A DNA stretch of 15,487 bases. Origin: Blautia sp. GTDB taxonomy: Bacteria; Bacillota; Clostridia; Lachnospirales; Lachnospiraceae. Shown here in pieces: positions 1 through 7,371 of this stretch; position 1 is the first letter of the stretch; each line of letters begins with the position of its first letter. The translations under genes were made by a program, and so were the position numbers. Below the pieces are notes generated by a model. That model saw nothing but the letters and a program-made list of their open reading frames with translations. It was not told the origin of the DNA and did not search any database. The stretch lies in NCBI GenBank assembly GCA_030841965.1, contig JAUUSJ010000099.1, forward strand, positions 1 through 15,487, read 5' to 3'.

Positions 1-119
1 GGCAAAAATCAGCGTATGTCGAAAAACCGTGGGAACGAACGTGTTTACGGAGGAGCTATCGGTTTGCTCTCTTTGCGTCTCTTTCCATCTCTTTACGTCT
101 CTTTATGCCTCCCTCTAAA
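1..119. repeat. Palindromic repeat family A, copy 1 (cut by window edge)
   Basis: This non-coding stretch directly follows the stop codon of the minus-strand aminopeptidase gene. It holds a core CGTGGGAACGAACGTG (28-43), an arm CGGAGGAGCTATC (48-60) continuing to TTGCTCTCTT (64-73), then a degenerate 10-bp tandem repeat of the type NNGTCTCTTT (75-114, about four units). The 48-73 arm matches 3556-3581 at 23 of 26 positions in the same orientation, while the core is inverted relative to that copy. In RNA from the minus strand the region could fold and act as a 3' end signal. The outer part is lost at the window start, so the full extent is unknown. Confidence 0.75.
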
Positions 120-1190
120 CTATAGTTCAATCAACCCTTTCTCCGAATGAGCAAAATTACGATACCCATCCTCTGTCACTACAATCATATCCTCGATACG
201 AACTCCGCCAAATCCATCGAGATAGATTCCTGGCTCCACCGTCATAATCGTATTGGCCATTATCCTCTCATCGCATGTCGGAGAAAATCTTGGGTCCTCG
301 TGGATAAACAATCCGACACTATGTCCAAGTCCATGTCCAAAATAATCTCCATATCCCGCATCGCCGATAATCTTTCTCGCAATGGCATCCACCTCAGAGC
401 CCTTCACACCTGCCTTGACAGCTGCCAGAGATTCCAGCTGTGCTTTCAAAACGATATGATAAATCTCTTTTTGCTTTTCGTCCGCCTTTCCGACAACAAT
501 CGTTCTTGTCATATCCGAGCAATATCCGTCCACAATGCATCCAAAATCCATTGTGACAAAATCTCCAAGCTCGATTTTCTTCGTTGTCGGTATCGCATGT
601 GGCATGGAAGAATGAATGCCCGAAGCAATAATAGAATCAAAGCTTGTCTTTAATGCTCCATTTTTCTTCATAAAATACTCAAGCTCTGCTGCAACCTCAA
701 GTTCTGTAATTCCAGGCTTAATCACGGTCAAAATATGAGAAAATGCCGCGTCGCCAATTCCTTCTGCCTTCTCTAATTTTTGAAGTTCCTCCTCCGTCTT
801 AATCACACGAAGCCTATCCACTCTTCCCTCTAATCCAACCCAGTGAATTTTATCAGAGATATCCATATAGGACCTCGCTTCTTTGTAAGTGAGTACCTCA
901 TCTTCTAGACCTACCGACTCAATCTTATCCTCCTCAAATAAGACAGCCAATTTCTCAACCGTCTTTGCTGGACTTGCACTCTCCTTTACAGTAAATGTCT
1001 TGGATTCTTTCTTCGCCTGAATCGTATATCTGGAATCCGTAAACAAAATACTCTTCTCTTTTGTGATATATAAAAGTCCCTCTCCTCCTGCAAAACCGCT
1101 AATATATCTCATATTATAAGGACTTACAACCAAAATCGCATCTAGTTTTAGCTCCTCCAAAATCGCTCTTGTTCTGTTTAATCTCTCCAT
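120..1190 (-). CDS. pepP: Xaa-Pro aminopeptidase (M24 family metallopeptidase)
   Basis: A predicted cytoplasmic dimetal peptidase that removes an N-terminal residue preceding proline. An N-terminal creatinase-like domain covers roughly residues 1-125. The C-terminal pita-bread domain carries all five expected metal ligands: Asp in TMDFG, Asp in CSDMTR, His in GHGLGHSVG, Glu in TVEPGIY and Glu in VRIED. At 356 residues it is the short form typical of Gram-positive PepP/YqhT/PepQ-like enzymes, so Xaa-Pro dipeptidase activity cannot be excluded. An in-frame ATG lies 7 codons upstream (1211), but AAAGGAG at 1199-1205 sits ideally before the ATG at 1190 and falls inside the longer frame, so 1190 is chosen. 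It lies 47 bp after the coiled-coil gene with no good promoter between, and is probably the last gene of that operon. Confidence 0.9.
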   Translation of the reverse strand: MERLNRTRAILEELKLDAILVVSPYNMRYISGFAGGEGLLYITKEKSILFTDSRYTIQAKKESKTFTVKESASPAKTVEKLAVLFEEDKIESVGLEDEVLTYKEARSYMDISDKIHWVGLEGRVDRLRVIKTEEELQKLEKAEGIGDAAFSHILTVIKPGITELEVAAELEYFMKKNGALKTSFDSIIASGIHSSMPHAIPTTKKIELGDFVTMDFGCIVDGYCSDMTRTIVVGKADEKQKEIYHIVLKAQLESLAAVKAGVKGSEVDAIARKIIGDAGYGDYFGHGLGHSVGLFIHEDPRFSPTCDERIMANTIMTVEPGIYLDGFGGVRIEDMIVVTEDGYRNFAHSEKGLIEL

Positions 1191-1237
1191 TTTCTTTCTC
1201 CTTTCCCTCATCCTTGCCCGCTGGCAGGCATATTATA

Positions 1238-2098
1238 TTACATAAACATTGCTGAAATATGAGCTACACTCTCTAAGATTACTCCGCCAAACACGCCAAG
1301 TATCACGCCAATAATAGTCCAAACATAGCGCATCTTATTCGCCTTTTCAATGGATGCTCGGCTCGTTGTATCTAATGTATCATACTCGCTCTGCTTATTT
1401 GTCAATTCTTCTTTTACATCCTTAATTTCATCCTGCTTTTTAGATATCTCTTCCCTTAGATTCTCCCTCTCTCTTTGCAGATTTATCTTTTCCTCATCTT
1501 TTTTCTGTCTCTCTTGCTCTAAATTTTGTTTTTGCTCTTCCACGCTTTTTTCCAGACGTTTTACCTCGACCTGCAAATTCTGTCTTTCTCTTTCGAGCAT
1601 CTCTGCCCTGGACTCTTGCTCTCTTAGCTTTCCCTCTGTCTTAGAAAGCTTGTCTGACAACTGATTTATCTCCTTATTACTTGTCTTTTTATGATACTCT
1701 AGCTGTCTTTGCAAACCTTCTTTTTCTTTTCCCCCTGCATACTTGGCAGTCTCTATCTGTCTCTTTAGTTCTGTCTTTTCTTTTTCACTCGTCTCCCTCT
1801 CCGCCTGGAGCTGACTCTCAAGTTTAGACTGGGTAGCTTTTAACTCTTCTAATTCTTGCGTATTTTTTTCCTTTTCGCCCTTTAAAAGCTCCATCTCTTC
1901 TTGTAGCTGCTGTTTTTCCCTCTTCAAGGACTGAACTTCTTCCGCTAGAGGATTCTTTAACCCTGGTACAGACGGAGATTTCTTCTTACTCTTTTTGGTA
2001 TCCCAGTTTATGTTTTTAAATCCCTTTGGTGTATCAGCCTTATCCTCTTTCTTTCGACTTTTGAGGACATCACCCGTCGTTAAAATATCATCTGCCAT
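1238..2098 (-). CDS. Coiled-coil protein with C-terminal membrane anchor, function unknown
   Basis: I do not recognise a named family. The 286-residue product has a polar Lys-rich N-terminus (about 1-50), a long stretch of heptad-like Glu/Lys/Leu/Gln sequence (about 50-250) predicted to form a continuous coiled coil, and one hydrophobic segment near the C-terminus (about 257-280, with TIIGVILGVFGG and a few residues after it). No signal peptide is visible, so the coiled coil should face the cytoplasm in a tail-anchored arrangement. AAAGGAG precedes the ATG by 7 bases. It sits between an L,D-transpeptidase gene (60 bp upstream) and the aminopeptidase gene (47 bp downstream), without an evident promoter of its own. 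A structural role at the envelope is a guess from anchor and neighbours only; low-complexity sequence makes homology calls unreliable. Confidence 0.8.
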   Translation of the reverse strand: MADDILTTGDVLKSRKKEDKADTPKGFKNINWDTKKSKKKSPSVPGLKNPLAEEVQSLKREKQQLQEEMELLKGEKEKNTQELEELKATQSKLESQLQAERETSEKEKTELKRQIETAKYAGGKEKEGLQRQLEYHKKTSNKEINQLSDKLSKTEGKLREQESRAEMLERERQNLQVEVKRLEKSVEEQKQNLEQERQKKDEEKINLQRERENLREEISKKQDEIKDVKEELTNKQSEYDTLDTTSRASIEKANKMRYVWTIIGVILGVFGGVILESVAHISAMFM

Positions 2099-2158
2099 CT
2101 CTCTTCTCCTTTGTTCCTAAAATAAAATAATCGTATCTCCATTCCTATAGACATCTTT

Positions 2159-3265
2159 TTATTTTATTACTATCTTAATTCCTGGTTTTGCCTTTTTCAA
2201 AATAGTAATCAGCTTCGTTTCTGGAATTGCGATACAACCCCCTGTACTTTTCTTAACAGCACAGTGAAGGAAAATAGCACTTCCCTTTCCATATGTGCAT
2301 TCGCTATTATAATCAATGACCATACTATAATTATAATATCCAGTATATCTCTTTAAATGCTCCCCATTGCAATTATGCTTTACCTTACTTACATCCACTA
2401 ATGTATTATAATACGCCTTATCCGAGCACCAATACATGGTATCTGTCACCTTCGTATACGGAAGACTCGTTCCTGGATTTGCCTTAATTCCAAATGCAGA
2501 TTTGATATCAAACTCACCGACTGGCGTTTTTCCATCCCCCTCTTTTTGTTTCTTGATTCCATTTCGTCCCAGATATGCATAAGTAGAAAGCACCTGAGTC
2601 CAAAGACCATCACTTCCTTTTTGGTGAAAACTTAAGGTAGCGTCTGAACCCTTCTCATACTTTACAATAATAACCTGTTTCGCTTTTTTATCTTTTAAAT
2701 ACTTTGCCACAAAATCCTGCTCTTTTTGCTTTTCTGTACTCAAAATCGTCTTTTTAGCCATGACTTTATTGCAAGATACACATTTTTTTACTTTTAATCC
2801 ATCTTTCGTCTTCGTCGCTTTCTTTGTGACGATATACTTGCCAGCTACATGCTCCTTTTTCGCAATCTCCCTCGTATAGGACTTTCCACAAAAGCAAGTA
2901 TAGGTCTTCACACCTTTTTTCGTACAAGTGGCCTTCTTTGTCACTTTAGATGTATATTTATGCTTATGTACTGTAATCTTACAAGTCAATTTCTTAGAGC
3001 CAACTTGAGCCGTCACCGTCGCTACTCCAATCTTCTTGCCCGTCACCTTTCCATTGCTACTCACCTTGGCAATGCTTGATGGTTTCACAGTCCACTTCAC
3101 TTTATTTTTCGTCCCAGATACTTTTAACTGATACGTATCCCCCACTCCAATTGTTTTTTTGGTCTTATTTAACTTTATGCTGGCTGCATCAGATGGTTTA
3201 CAAAACAAGATACAGCTTAGACAAAAAAGAAATAATGCCAAATAAATTCCTCTTTTTTTATGCAT
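2159..3265 (-). CDS. Secreted L,D-transpeptidase (YkuD) with Ig-like domain
   Basis: A predicted exported peptidoglycan-modifying enzyme forming 3-3 peptide cross-links or attaching ligands to the wall. Residues 1-28 form a signal peptide (hydrophobic core LALFLFCLSCILF, likely cleavage after SDAA). Residues 29-99 read as a bacterial Ig-like type 2 domain. Residues 100-175 contain spaced Cys pairs (CFC, CVSC) in a Lys/Thr-rich repeat of the type seen in clostridial surface proteins. The YkuD domain spans about 195-368, with GDGKTPVGEF (243-252) and the catalytic motif around His334 and STGGCIAIP (340-348), Cys344 being the nucleophile. The motif is the clostridial HC...GGC variant rather than HG...SHGC. 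GAGGAG precedes the ATG. A good promoter lies just upstream, making this the first gene of a probable operon with the coiled-coil and aminopeptidase genes. Confidence 0.88.
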   Translation of the reverse strand: MHKKRGIYLALFLFCLSCILFCKPSDAASIKLNKTKKTIGVGDTYQLKVSGTKNKVKWTVKPSSIAKVSSNGKVTGKKIGVATVTAQVGSKKLTCKITVHKHKYTSKVTKKATCTKKGVKTYTCFCGKSYTREIAKKEHVAGKYIVTKKATKTKDGLKVKKCVSCNKVMAKKTILSTEKQKEQDFVAKYLKDKKAKQVIIVKYEKGSDATLSFHQKGSDGLWTQVLSTYAYLGRNGIKKQKEGDGKTPVGEFDIKSAFGIKANPGTSLPYTKVTDTMYWCSDKAYYNTLVDVSKVKHNCNGEHLKRYTGYYNYSMVIDYNSECTYGKGSAIFLHCAVKKSTGGCIAIPETKLITILKKAKPGIKIVIK

Positions 3266-3300
3266 TTTGATAACTCCTCTCTTTATATACTCCTCTTAGA

Positions 3301-3329
3301 ATCATATCATTCTTTCTCCAAACTGACAA
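3301..3329 (-). promoter_or_regulatory. Promoter of the L,D-transpeptidase operon
   Basis: On the minus strand, -35 TTGTCA (3324-3329) and -10 TATGAT (3301-3306) are separated by exactly 17 bases, 5/6 matches each to the vegetative sigma consensus. Transcription would begin near 3294, giving a short leader of about 30 bases to the ATG at 3265. Confidence 0.75.
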
Positions 3330-3380
3330 GTTAGATTTTTATCTGCTTCTATAGAGGATAGGGTGAAATTTTTGTCAGTT
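3321..3380. promoter_or_regulatory. Inverted repeat overlapping the -35 box, possible operator
   Basis: AACTGACAA (3321-3329) and its exact reverse complement TTGTCAGTT (3372-3380) lie 42 bases apart. The proximal arm covers the -35 element of the transpeptidase promoter. The shared string GTTAGAT follows in direct orientation at both arms (3330-3336 and 3378-3384), so the two could be paired sites for one regulator. Envelope operons are often stress-controlled, but no regulator is identifiable here. Confidence 0.35.
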
Positions 3381-3459
3381 AGATAATTTTTTGGGGATAA
3401 TGGAGAATTAGATACGAGAAGAGTAGGAGACAGGTGAGAGAAACATTGTGACAGACGCT

Positions 3460-3605
3460 AAGGAAATGGAAAAGAGATGCGAAGAAAATGGAAAAAAGAC
3501 GCAAAGAGAGCCCCGAGATATGTCCTCTAAAAACACGTTCGTTCCCACGTCTTTTCGGAGGAGATATCCGCTTGCTCTCTTGGCATCTCTCTTAAACGTC
3601 TCTCT
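3460..3605. repeat. Palindromic repeat family A, copy 2
   Basis: A large imperfect palindrome with arms GCTCTCTT at 3574-3581 and AAGAGAGC at 3504-3511, paired inner blocks (GATAT/ATATC, CTCC/GGAG-type, AAAA-ACGT/ACGT-TTTT) and centre CACGTTCGTTCCCACG (3534-3549). Outside the palindrome, degenerate units resembling GCGTCTCTTTCCAT extend on both sides, and on the right they run over the last codons and the stop of the GH13 gene. Read from the minus strand the hairpin is followed at a short distance by a T run (complement of 3493-3498), so it may serve as a terminator. The rest of the gap between the two genes (3266-3459) holds the transpeptidase promoter and its inverted repeat. Confidence 0.75.
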
Positions 3606-5694
3606 TATCCTTTTTCACTTTCTGTTTTGACAATCCCCCTCTTTCTCCCTCGTCACTTTCCACTTTCTGTTTCGACAATCTTCCTCTCTCTCCTTCGTCC
3701 TTTTTCAGTCCTTGCCTTATCCTACTCTCCTTTGTCTCCTCTTTCTTTGGCGGATAAACAGGCGGCTTCCACATCTTTGGCTTTACTCCCTTTGGAGGTC
3801 CAGCCTTTAAGCCTTTTGGCTTTTGCGAAATCGTATTCTTTGGTCTTGGTCTCGCCAAATTCATCCTCTTTAAAAACAAAAACTGATATGGCTCTAAGGA
3901 AATCGCAGACGCTCTTACGACTTCATCCGTATAAATATCACGATACAAATCATCCTGCTCATCAATCCAAGCCGTCTTTTTCTTCTCACTGAAATTAAAA
4001 AGTCCAATCACCTTGTCCTTGTCCTTCTCCCTCACAAGACAGAGCAAGCTATCATCCCAAGTCGGTATCGTATAAGATTTGGCGTCAGCATCATAAACTT
4101 TTTCTCTCTTTTTCACCTCTTTTAGCTTTTGTAGATTCTCAAAGATTTGCCCAAATGCTGTCTTTTCCTTCTCCAACTTATCTACTATCTGCCAGTCCAT
4201 CTTGCCTCGATAGACCCATCTACAGTCTTTTTTCTTTTTCTCGTCCTGTTTATAAGAGTAATCATTTAACTGGCCAATCTCATCGCCGCTGTATAAAATC
4301 GGTATTCCAGACTGCATAAACAAAAATGCATGTAACATTGTATCGAGAGAAATCGCTATCTGAAGTTTTTTCTCATCTTTCTCCTCCAACGCCTTCTCTA
4401 TTCCACATATAGACGCTGTCGTCGCACAGACTCTCGCATCGTTAAAATAAAGGCTCTCGTTATATAACTCTGCCTTACTAAAACTCTCCTCAATCTTTCC
4501 CGTGAAGAAATCATTCAGATACTTCTTATGAGGTACTTCCTCCATCCCCCAGCTTTGAAGAGTGCGATAATCCAATCTCCATCTGATCTCATCATGACAC
4601 CGCAGATAGTTTAGGAAGATAAAATCTCTTGGAAGATTACTGAAAAAATCCAGATGATTTTTCAGTAATCTCGTGTCCCTCGTCGCCACAGTATTCCATA
4701 TCGTCGCCATCCCTGTAGTATTATAGAGCATATGACATTCTGGCTTATCTGCCGTACCAAAATAAGAGATAGCCTTTTGGGGCTCCTTCTCTACCCCGCC
4801 GAGCAGTAAAACGCCCGGGCATACGATTTCAGTGATAATACGTACCATCCGAATAAGCATATGTGCCTGCGGAAGGTCCCGACAAGGTGTATTTATCTCC
4901 TTCCAAATATAGGAAACTGCGTCAATTCTCATAATATCAATCCCACAATTTGCCAAATATAAGAAATGACTCATCATCTCATGAAACACAATCGGATTCG
5001 TATAATTTAAATCCCACTCGTATGGATGAAATGTCGTCATAACATAATTTTGAAGCTCACGAATCCATGTAAAATTGCCAGGCGCAGTCGTCGGAAATAC
5101 TTGGGACATCGTTCTCTCATATAAGGCTGGCATCGAGTAATTATCAAAGAAATAATATCTGTCTTGATATTCCTTTTGACCCTCTCTCGCTTTTTTTGCC
5201 CACTCATGTTCGTCGGAAGTATGATTCATCACGAAATCCATACTGACAAAAATTCCACTATCATGACATTTTTGAATTAGATTTACAAGGTCTTCTATCG
5301 TTCCAAACTTTTTATTCACTTTTCTGAAGTCGGACACTGCATATCCACTATCTGACTTCTCCACTGGAGATTCCAAAAATGGCATTAAATGAATATAGTT
5401 TATATTTGTTTTCTGAAAATAAGAAATTTTCTCAGATACTCCACTTAAATTATCGGCAAAATTGTCGACATAGAGCATCATACCAATCATATCATTTTTT
5501 CTATACCAATCTTTATTCTTCTCTCTCTTTTGGTCACACTCTCTTAATTTCTCGGATCTCTGTTCGTAAAAATATCTCATATTTTTACAGAGTGATTGAA
5601 ACATCTCCTCATTGTCGTATAAATACATATAGATTTCTCTAAGCTCATCTATATGGTGTTTTAGTCTTGTCTCAAATATCTCTTGTTCTAGCAT
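3592..5694 (-). CDS. Amylosucrase-like GH13 protein, general acid/base Glu replaced by Gly
   Basis: A cytoplasmic protein of the GH13 amylosucrase type (sucrose to alpha-1,4-glucan plus fructose), recalled to be closest to clostridial amylosucrases. Typical blocks are present: helical N-terminus (1-65), LHLMP-like IHLMPF, DFVMNHTSDEHEW (153-165), YEWDLNYTNP (225-234), nucleophile Asp258 in MRIDAV, PQAHML, LYSGDEIGQLND (467-478) and stabilising His367-Asp368 in RCHDEIRW. Where the family has the acid/base Glu (LLLGE-V), this protein has LLLGG-V: residue 300 is Gly, codon GGG, one base from GAG. Glu302 lies two residues on, but probably not in position. RCHDDIGW is also altered to RCHDEIRW. Residues about 612-700 are a Lys/Pro-rich tail absent from the family, ending in two 15-residue repeats. 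It may be inactive, a transglycosylase-like variant, or a carbohydrate-binding protein. Its ROK neighbour is 76 bp upstream. Confidence 0.88.
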   Translation of the reverse strand: MLEQEIFETRLKHHIDELREIYMYLYDNEEMFQSLCKNMRYFYEQRSEKLRECDQKREKNKDWYRKNDMIGMMLYVDNFADNLSGVSEKISYFQKTNINYIHLMPFLESPVEKSDSGYAVSDFRKVNKKFGTIEDLVNLIQKCHDSGIFVSMDFVMNHTSDEHEWAKKAREGQKEYQDRYYFFDNYSMPALYERTMSQVFPTTAPGNFTWIRELQNYVMTTFHPYEWDLNYTNPIVFHEMMSHFLYLANCGIDIMRIDAVSYIWKEINTPCRDLPQAHMLIRMVRIITEIVCPGVLLLGGVEKEPQKAISYFGTADKPECHMLYNTTGMATIWNTVATRDTRLLKNHLDFFSNLPRDFIFLNYLRCHDEIRWRLDYRTLQSWGMEEVPHKKYLNDFFTGKIEESFSKAELYNESLYFNDARVCATTASICGIEKALEEKDEKKLQIAISLDTMLHAFLFMQSGIPILYSGDEIGQLNDYSYKQDEKKKKDCRWVYRGKMDWQIVDKLEKEKTAFGQIFENLQKLKEVKKREKVYDADAKSYTIPTWDDSLLCLVREKDKDKVIGLFNFSEKKKTAWIDEQDDLYRDIYTDEVVRASAISLEPYQFLFLKRMNLARPRPKNTISQKPKGLKAGPPKGVKPKMWKPPVYPPKKEETKESRIRQGLKKDEGERGRLSKQKVESDEGERGGLSKQKVKKDKRDV
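3616..3705 (-). repeat. 45-bp tandem duplication in the GH13 tail
   Basis: Codons 664-678 and 679-693 encode two near-identical 15-residue units, each containing DEGERG-LSKQKV. At DNA level the two 45-bp units differ at only a few positions, indicating a recent duplication. The tail is charged and likely disordered. It abuts the family A palindrome, so repeat-driven growth of the 3' end is plausible. Confidence 0.75.
4634..4671. repeat. Near-perfect inverted repeat inside the GH13 gene
   Basis: AGATTACTGAAAAA (4634-4647) and TTTTTCAGTAATCT (4658-4671) are exact reverse complements of 14 bases, with further ATC/GAT pairing inside the loop. In the minus-strand transcript this forms a stable hairpin across codons for LLKNHLDFFSNL, a segment that is otherwise ordinary family sequence. 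No function is evident. Confidence 0.7.
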
Positions 5695-5770
5695 ATGATC
5701 CCACCTTTTTCATCTATGGTTTCTCTTCCCCTTTTCCATGCCACTATCGCTGACCTATCTACCGATAGTC

Positions 5771-6646
5771 TTACTTACCTTCTTCTTTGTCCTTTGCGTA
5801 TAATACAGCCCCAAGCAAGCTTGCACTATTTCTGAACTTACACTGCAAAATCTTTGTTGTAAGCACATCATGGAATAGAAAACGGTAATCATTAAATCTC
5901 TTCTCAATGAAATCCACAAACCAAATTTCCTCGGAAATCTGTCCCCCAAGGCAGATGACGTCTGTATTATACATCATCATCACCTCGTATAGTCCATAAC
6001 AAATATTTTGCATCCAGGCATCCATCGCATGGGCCGCATCTTGCTCTCCCTGTAAATAACGACGAACAACCTGCACTCCCTTTGTCGTCTCTCTGTCTGA
6101 GAACTCCTTATAAATATTTACAAGCGCGTCCATCGAAGCATAGTTTGTCAAAATATCTGGCTTACCTGAGAATGTATTCCCAAAAGGAATGACGGAAAAT
6201 TCTCCTGCTAACCCATCCTTACCCTCTACAATACCTTTCTCATCACAGATGCATCCACCGAGGGTATCTCCGATAATAAAATACGCACTCGATTTCGTAC
6301 CCTTGCCATTTCCCATCTGAAACTCACAGTATCCAGACGCCCTCGCCTCATTGATAGCGTGAGTCGTAATATCTGTTCTTTTTTCGACTTCTTTTTTAAT
6401 ATCTGTCTTATAGAGGTATTTTATCTGTGATTTTGCGATAGCTCTGGAATTTCTCACAATTCCTGGAACACTAATTCCAATCAAATCTGCTCCAGTCTCA
6501 TCCAACTCCTCACAGATATAATCGTAAAGTTGGTCGGAAGACTCAAATTCCTTCATATCTTTTTTCCACTTTTCAATCTCCTCAAACTCCTGTCCATACA
6601 TCGCATAGCGAATGGCATCTCTTGAAACATTAATTCCTAAATACAT
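5771..6646 (-). CDS. ROK-family protein with degenerate kinase and zinc motifs
   Basis: A 291-residue protein of the ROK (sugar kinase/ASKHA) fold without a DNA-binding domain. Family landmarks are the N-terminal phosphate loop region (YLGINVSRDAIR), ISVPGIVRN (58-66), GDTLGGCI (126-133), GLAGEF (145-150), VICLGGQIS (230-238) and the C-terminal NSASLLGAVLYA. Deviations: the N-terminal loop lacks the DxGGT signature, the catalytic Asp of the NDANA motif is Glu100 (NEARA), and the zinc-binding His/Cys cluster after GE.GH is missing with a deletion. Glucokinase activity is therefore uncertain; a sugar-binding or regulatory role is possible. A start 10 codons upstream (6676) lacks a Shine-Dalgarno, whereas AGAAGGG precedes the ATG at 6646. 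It lies between xpt (104 bp) and the GH13 gene (76 bp). Pairing with an amylosucrase-like protein suggests glucose or glucan metabolism. Confidence 0.82.
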   Translation of the reverse strand: MYLGINVSRDAIRYAMYGQEFEEIEKWKKDMKEFESSDQLYDYICEELDETGADLIGISVPGIVRNSRAIAKSQIKYLYKTDIKKEVEKRTDITTHAINEARASGYCEFQMGNGKGTKSSAYFIIGDTLGGCICDEKGIVEGKDGLAGEFSVIPFGNTFSGKPDILTNYASMDALVNIYKEFSDRETTKGVQVVRRYLQGEQDAAHAMDAWMQNICYGLYEVMMMYNTDVICLGGQISEEIWFVDFIEKRFNDYRFLFHDVLTTKILQCKFRNSASLLGAVLYAKDKEEGK

Positions 6647-6750
6647 ATTCTTTGCCCTTCTTTCTTTTTTATCCATATGACTAATAACACGATAAAAACT
6701 TTATACCATCGAGGGATATCCCCTCCATCCACTCCTTTTATAGCAGTCTT

Positions 6751-7335
6751 TTAAACTTCTTCCTCTGGAATAAACTCAATACAATCTTTATCTAACTTTG
6801 ATACACGAGCGAGAGAATACACTCTATATCCCGCATCTTCCAGACGTTTTCTTCCCCTTTGAAATGCTTTCTCTATAACAATGCCGATACCTGCGACTTC
6901 CACTCCCGCCATCTCAAGTAATTTACAGCTTCCTGTCGCAGCCTCTCCGTTCGCCAAAAAATCATCAATTAATAATACCTTATCTCCTGGCTGGACGTAT
7001 TTTTTATATAGGGTAAGCTCATAGCTTGTTCCCTTCGTAAAAGAAGTAATCTTTGTCTGATACACGTCCTCATTTAAAATCTTAGAAGTCTGCTTTTTCA
7101 AGATAACCATAGGAACGCCCAAAATTCTCGCTGTCGCGTAGGCCGGCGCAATGCCAGAACTCTCAATCGTAAATACTTTCGTAATTCCTTCCTCTTGAAA
7201 TCTCTTAGCAAAGTCCTCACCCATCTTATCCATCAAAATATAATCTACCTGATGATTCAAAAAGCTATCTACCTTTAGTACATTTTTACTAAGTGCCTGT
7301 CCATCTCTTAAAATTCTTTCTTCTAGTTCTCTCAC
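6751..7335 (-). CDS. xpt: Xanthine phosphoribosyltransferase
   Basis: Converts xanthine plus PRPP to XMP in purine salvage, in the cytoplasm. The 194-residue product has the length of Bacillus Xpt and its N-terminal signature VLKVDSFLNHQVD (19-31), the substrate loop around TIESSGIAPAYATA (56-69) and the PRPP-binding motif VLLIDDFLANGEAATG (120-135). The open frame runs on to 7467, but that 44-residue extension is translation of a repeat element. The GTG at 7335 has GAGGTG seven bases upstream and gives the conserved start VRELEERI. A promoter sits near 7588-7617, leaving a leader of about 245 bases that consists largely of family B repeat. The purine riboswitch core usual upstream of xpt was looked for and not found. 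Confidence 0.95.
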   Translation of the reverse strand: MRELEERILRDGQALSKNVLKVDSFLNHQVDYILMDKMGEDFAKRFQEEGITKVFTIESSGIAPAYATARILGVPMVILKKQTSKILNEDVYQTKITSFTKGTSYELTLYKKYVQPGDKVLLIDDFLANGEAATGSCKLLEMAGVEVAGIGIVIEKAFQRGRKRLEDAGYRVYSLARVSKLDKDCIEFIPEEEV

Positions 7336-7371
7336 AATTTTCACCTCATTATGTATATTAATTGTTTTATT

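Noticed and set aside
147..653. 168-residue plus-strand frame
   Set aside because: It is antisense to the well-supported aminopeptidase gene and has no family features.
1191..1237. TATAAT-like string as a promoter for the aminopeptidase gene
   Set aside because: No acceptable -35 element lies 16-18 bases upstream, so operon readthrough is more likely.
3448..3630. 60-residue plus-strand reading frame
   Set aside because: It is a reading frame through the family A palindrome, with no ribosome site and no protein-like features.
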